A stretch of DNA of 64,000 nucleotides, from assembly GCF_001427525.1 (NCBI RefSeq), contig NZ_LMGU01000001.1, positions 2,475,759 through 2,539,758 on the forward strand, given 5' to 3'. This DNA is from Microbacterium sp. Root61. GTDB lineage: Bacteria; Actinomycetota; Actinomycetes; Actinomycetales; Microbacteriaceae. Of this stretch, positions 61,494 through 64,000 are shown piece after piece. The notes under the pieces are model-generated. The model saw only the letters and a list, made by a program, of their open reading frames with translations, searched no databases and was not told the origin of the DNA. The stretch's first letter is position 1. Each line of letters opens with the position of its first letter. A program made the translations under genes and the position numbers.

Positions 61494-61883
61494 TCACTCC
61501 GCGTAGTGCGCGGTTTCGCGGTCCATCACGACGTCGCGTGCACGCTTGCTCATGACGCGATCGAGGATCAGCGCCACGACGCCGCCGACCACGATGCCGA
61601 CGACGACGAAGATCAGCGCGAGGAACCCGAAGACCTGCGTCTGCGAGTAGACCATCCCGGTGTTGGGGCTCTCCTCGCCGCTGCCGTTGAAGGCGAAGGT
61701 GAGGATCAGTGCGACCAGGATGCCGATGATCGCGCCGAGACCCATGAAGACGGCGTACTTCGGTGCGCGGCGCACCTTCACCGTCACCAGCTCATCGTCG
61801 ATGACGATGTGCGGTGCCGCCTCGGCAGTCGGAGCACTCGGCTGCGTGGACGTCTCGTCAGGGGTGTTCGCCGTATCGGCCAT
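61494..61883 (-). CDS. Small two-helix membrane protein of unknown function
   Basis: A 129-residue protein: an acidic Thr/Pro-rich head, then two helices (YAVFMGLGAIIGILVALILTF and VFGFLALIFVVVGIVVGGVV), with a basic end RVMSKRARDVVMD. I know no function; similar small proteins are annotated only as hypothetical membrane proteins in related genomes. It is convergent with the gene at 60878, four bases apart. Confidence 0.8.
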   Translation of the reverse strand: MADTANTPDETSTQPSAPTAEAAPHIVIDDELVTVKVRRAPKYAVFMGLGAIIGILVALILTFAFNGSGEESPNTGMVYSQTQVFGFLALIFVVVGIVVGGVVALILDRVMSKRARDVVMDRETAHYAE

Positions 61884-61923
61884 GTCTCCATTGTCCCACT
61901 CGTCGGGGCGCCGGGCTCACGAA

Positions 61924-61964
61924 CGACCGACACCCCCGCGGAAGCCTCGCGGGGGTGTCGGTCG
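61924..61964 (-). terminator. Long terminator after the HtaA-domain gene
   Basis: A 17-base perfect stem (61924-61940 with 61948-61964, core CGACACCCCCGCG) with a 7-base loop, 38 bases past the HtaA gene stop on its strand. It keeps that transcript from running into the small membrane gene. Confidence 0.8.
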
Positions 61965-62002
61965 CGAACCGGTCGGGTGACCGGCTCAGTCTTCGGCTGC
62001 GG

Positions 62003-64000
62003 TCACTCGACCGGCGTCTCCGACGCGGAGTGCGCCGAGGCGCGGCGACGCGCCACGATGATCCAGGCGGCGGCTCCGATCAGCAGCAGCACTCCGCCTC
62101 CGACGATCCACGGCCAGACCGGGGCCGAAGCCTCGTCCTCGACGACTGCGGTCTGCTCGGCGGCGACCGGCTTCTCGTTCTCCGCAGCGGCGGCGGTGAC
62201 CTCGCACCCGTCGACCGGGATGACGGCCGACACCGGGTCCATCGCCTCGCCCGCCGGGTATGTGCCGAACGCGGCCGCGCCGGCCTCGGTCAGTGTCGCC
62301 GGGAGGGCGTCGAGCACGAGGGCGCCGTCGGTGATCTCCAGGTCGGGCACCGCGAATTCGGCGAGTCGCACGCCGGCCGCGGAGATGGGCTCACCCGTCT
62401 GGGTGGTGCCCGCCACGTCGACCACGATGTAGCCCGTGTCGCCGGCCAGTTCGAGCCGGAAGTCCGACAGCGTGGTGTCCAGCGCACCGGCGTGCCCGGT
62501 GAACCGGATCGCCCCGCCGTACGTCACGAGGCCGGTGTGGTCATCGACATCCAACGATCCGGTGCCGTTCGCCCACACATAGGAGGGGTACTCGTACGCG
62601 ACGTCGGTGAGCTCCCAGCCGCCGGCGGCGATCCCCTCGATGTACGTGCGGAAGGACTCCTTGAAGCCCCACGCCAGCTCGGCGCCCTGCGTGGTGCAGG
62701 CGCCCAGGGCGGATGCCGCGCGCTGCAGCGAGAACGTCAGACCACGGCTGACCGAGGCGCCCTGGAAGGTCAGCGTGTGGTCGCCGTCCTCGAGCGTCGC
62801 GGGCAGCGAACCGGTCCACGTGGCGGTGCCAGAGGCATCCGCTGTCACCGTCCCGAGCAGCACGGGGGTCGAGTACACGACCACCGCGATGTCGGCTTCG
62901 TTGGGTGCGAATCCGGAGGCCGAGACCGTCGCCGATTCGCCCGCCTGCAAGGCGGTCAACGTGGCGTCGTCGACCTCGATGCCGGCTGTGGCCGGAGGAG
63001 TGGTCGGCAGCGCACGTGCTGTCGGCTTCGCGGCCGCGGCGGTGGTCGCGACGGTCCCGGTGGAGCCGCTCGGCGCGGCAGACGCGGTGCCGACCGTGAA
63101 GGTGAGCGGGTCGAGCGAGGTCGAGAAGCCCCCGAGCACCTGATTCTGCCCGGCGGCCGTGAGGCTCGCGGGAGCACCGGCGAAGGTGACCGCACCGTTG
63201 CTCTCGGTGCGGGCGGCCGCACCGAGGTTGACAGTGGCGAAGGCGACCTGCGCGCCGCCGCTGGTGACGTACAGCGTCGCCGCCGTGGGCGAGGTGATCC
63301 GCAGCTGCGGGTTCGCGATGGTCACGTCGAGGATGCCGTTGTGGCCGGTGAACCGCGCGGCGCCGACGTACGAGACCGTGCCGGTGCCGGAGGCTGCGGA
63401 GTACGTGCTGCCCGTGGCCTGACCGAACTGGAACAGGCCGCCCGAACGGGTTGCTCCGCCCGACACCGAGACGCTGCCGTGCGCGATGCTGCCCGTGACG
63501 TAGGAGGTGAACGACGACGAGATGGCCCAGCGCAGGGATCCGCCCGGCACCGTCGGGGTCACGACCGGCACCTCGGGCGTGGCCGGGACCTCAGGCTCGG
63601 TCGGCGGGAACAGGACGTCCCACTGGGCCGGAGTGAAGGCGATGTCCGACCGCGTGTAGATCGTGAGCGAGTCGGGCATCGTGTGCTGCTTCCACACGAT
63701 GACCTCGTACTGCTTCGTGCGATCCAGGTTCGCCGTTGCCGCGATCAGGTTCTTCTCGAACGCGCCGCCCGTGATGCCCATGACGTAGCTCATCGCGACG
63801 AAACCACTGCTGGCGGTGACGTCGGCCTCCGTGCCCTTCTCGATGATGGCGGCATAGGCGCCGGTGATCGGGCCGAGGTTGGTCGCGACCGTCTTCACGG
63901 TCGCGCCGGCAGCCTTGGAGACATCGGTGACCGAGCCGGTCACCGTCGGGACCGGGGCGGGTTCGGCGAAGGTGATCGGGGTGTAGGTCTCGAACGGTGC
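62003..64000 (-). CDS. HtaA-domain cell-surface protein (haem-binding type), N-terminus outside window
   Basis: The last 665 residues are visible; the frame is open to the right edge. Two HtaA domains stand out: one starting SLRWAISSSFTSYVTG and one starting LAWGFKESFRTYIEG, each with the Tyr/Phe-rich first strand used for haem contact and the repeated RFTGHNGILD / RFTGHAGALD block. A spacer (about 320-440 of the visible part) has an Ig-like segment, and the C-terminus has one membrane helix (WPWIVGGGVLLLIGAAAWII) then Arg-rich anchor residues. In corynebacteria such proteins take haem from host proteins. It is the first gene of any haem locus that continues beyond the right edge. Confidence 0.9.
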   Translation of the reverse strand, partial: APFETYTPITFAEPAPVPTVTGSVTDVSKAAGATVKTVATNLGPITGAYAAIIEKGTEADVTASSGFVAMSYVMGITGGAFEKNLIAATANLDRTKQYEVIVWKQHTMPDSLTIYTRSDIAFTPAQWDVLFPPTEPEVPATPEVPVVTPTVPGGSLRWAISSSFTSYVTGSIAHGSVSVSGGATRSGGLFQFGQATGSTYSAASGTGTVSYVGAARFTGHNGILDVTIANPQLRITSPTAATLYVTSGGAQVAFATVNLGAAARTESNGAVTFAGAPASLTAAGQNQVLGGFSTSLDPLTFTVGTASAAPSGSTGTVATTAAAAKPTARALPTTPPATAGIEVDDATLTALQAGESATVSASGFAPNEADIAVVVYSTPVLLGTVTADASGTATWTGSLPATLEDGDHTLTFQGASVSRGLTFSLQRAASALGACTTQGAELAWGFKESFRTYIEGIAAGGWELTDVAYEYPSYVWANGTGSLDVDDHTGLVTYGGAIRFTGHAGALDTTLSDFRLELAGDTGYIVVDVAGTTQTGEPISAAGVRLAEFAVPDLEITDGALVLDALPATLTEAGAAAFGTYPAGEAMDPVSAVIPVDGCEVTAAAAENEKPVAAEQTAVVEDEASAPVWPWIVGGGVLLLIGAAAWIIVARRRASAHSASETPVE

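Noticed and set aside
1..64000. tRNA, rRNA, transposase or integrase genes
   Set aside because: No T-loop pattern with a matching cloverleaf, no rRNA signature and no recombinase motif was found on either strand.

Overview
The window is a high-GC stretch (roughly 70% G+C by eye) of an actinobacterial chromosome, most likely a Microbacterium or close relative in Microbacteriaceae. Support comes from the DUF3073 protein beside purM/purF, the Rv2578c-type radical SAM protein, a DUF3516 helicase, an ECF42/DGPF sigma pair, an HtaA-domain protein, frequent GTG starts, and apparently leaderless genes whose start codon sits 6-7 bases after a TAnnnT box. I saw no rRNA, tRNA, CRISPR array, transposase or phage gene; this looks like ordinary chromosome with several small regulatory modules.

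Layout. 0-7.3 kb (minus strand): a truncated luciferase-like oxidoreductase, Tag glycosylase, a DUF1611/DgcN-type protein, an acyl-CoA oxidase-like enzyme, formate-THF ligase and gluconokinase. 7.4-12 kb: a glycoside module (GH3 hydrolase plus MFS carrier) divergent from an unusual double TetR regulator with a doubled operator. 12-18 kb: RecQ, a DUF1684 protein, a pair of diverged palindromic repeats, and a Ski2-like helicase. 18-23 kb: GNAT protein, pirin and a large secreted subtilase. 23-28 kb: an energy-coupling-factor importer with two S subunits and a siderophore-interacting protein, with an IdeR/DtxR-like box inside. 28-33 kb: an ECF42 sigma/DGPF pair, a SulP anion carrier and a PfkB kinase. 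33-40 kb: acyl-CoA dehydrogenase, VanY-type peptidase, radical SAM protein, M23 lipoprotein and a glycosyltransferase. 40-50 kb: a DEAD-box RNA helicase with an RPARS-repeat tail, two related membrane proteins flanking a monooxygenase-like protein and an aldose epimerase, and an RND permease with a long acidic tail. 50-57 kb: paired CrcB/Fluc fluoride channels, topoisomerase IB, a Rho_N-domain protein, a TipA-type MerR regulator, a PadR/DUF4097 operon, a universal stress protein, DUF3073 and a TIGR02611 membrane protein. 57-64 kb: CynX-type MFS, purF, purM, two unrecognised proteins and the C-terminal part of an HtaA-domain surface protein cut by the right edge.

How the genes work together. 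Four local regulator-target units can be read from the DNA: double TetR with the GH3/MFS operon (two 22-base repeats in the divergent promoter); PadR with its own DUF4097 operon and the distant TIGR02611 gene (shared CGATATATCG sites); MerR/TipA with its own promoter (dyad in a 19-base spacer); and the ECF importer with an iron-box-like site. The strongest candidate for a poorly described system is the ECF importer at 23.1-27.9 kb, where gene content and the box point to iron or a tetrapyrrole rather than the thiamine precursor usually assigned to YkoE-type S subunits. At the sequence level, the heptamer GGATGCC is strikingly over-represented on both strands and also builds several terminator hairpins, in the manner of a selected genomic signature word.
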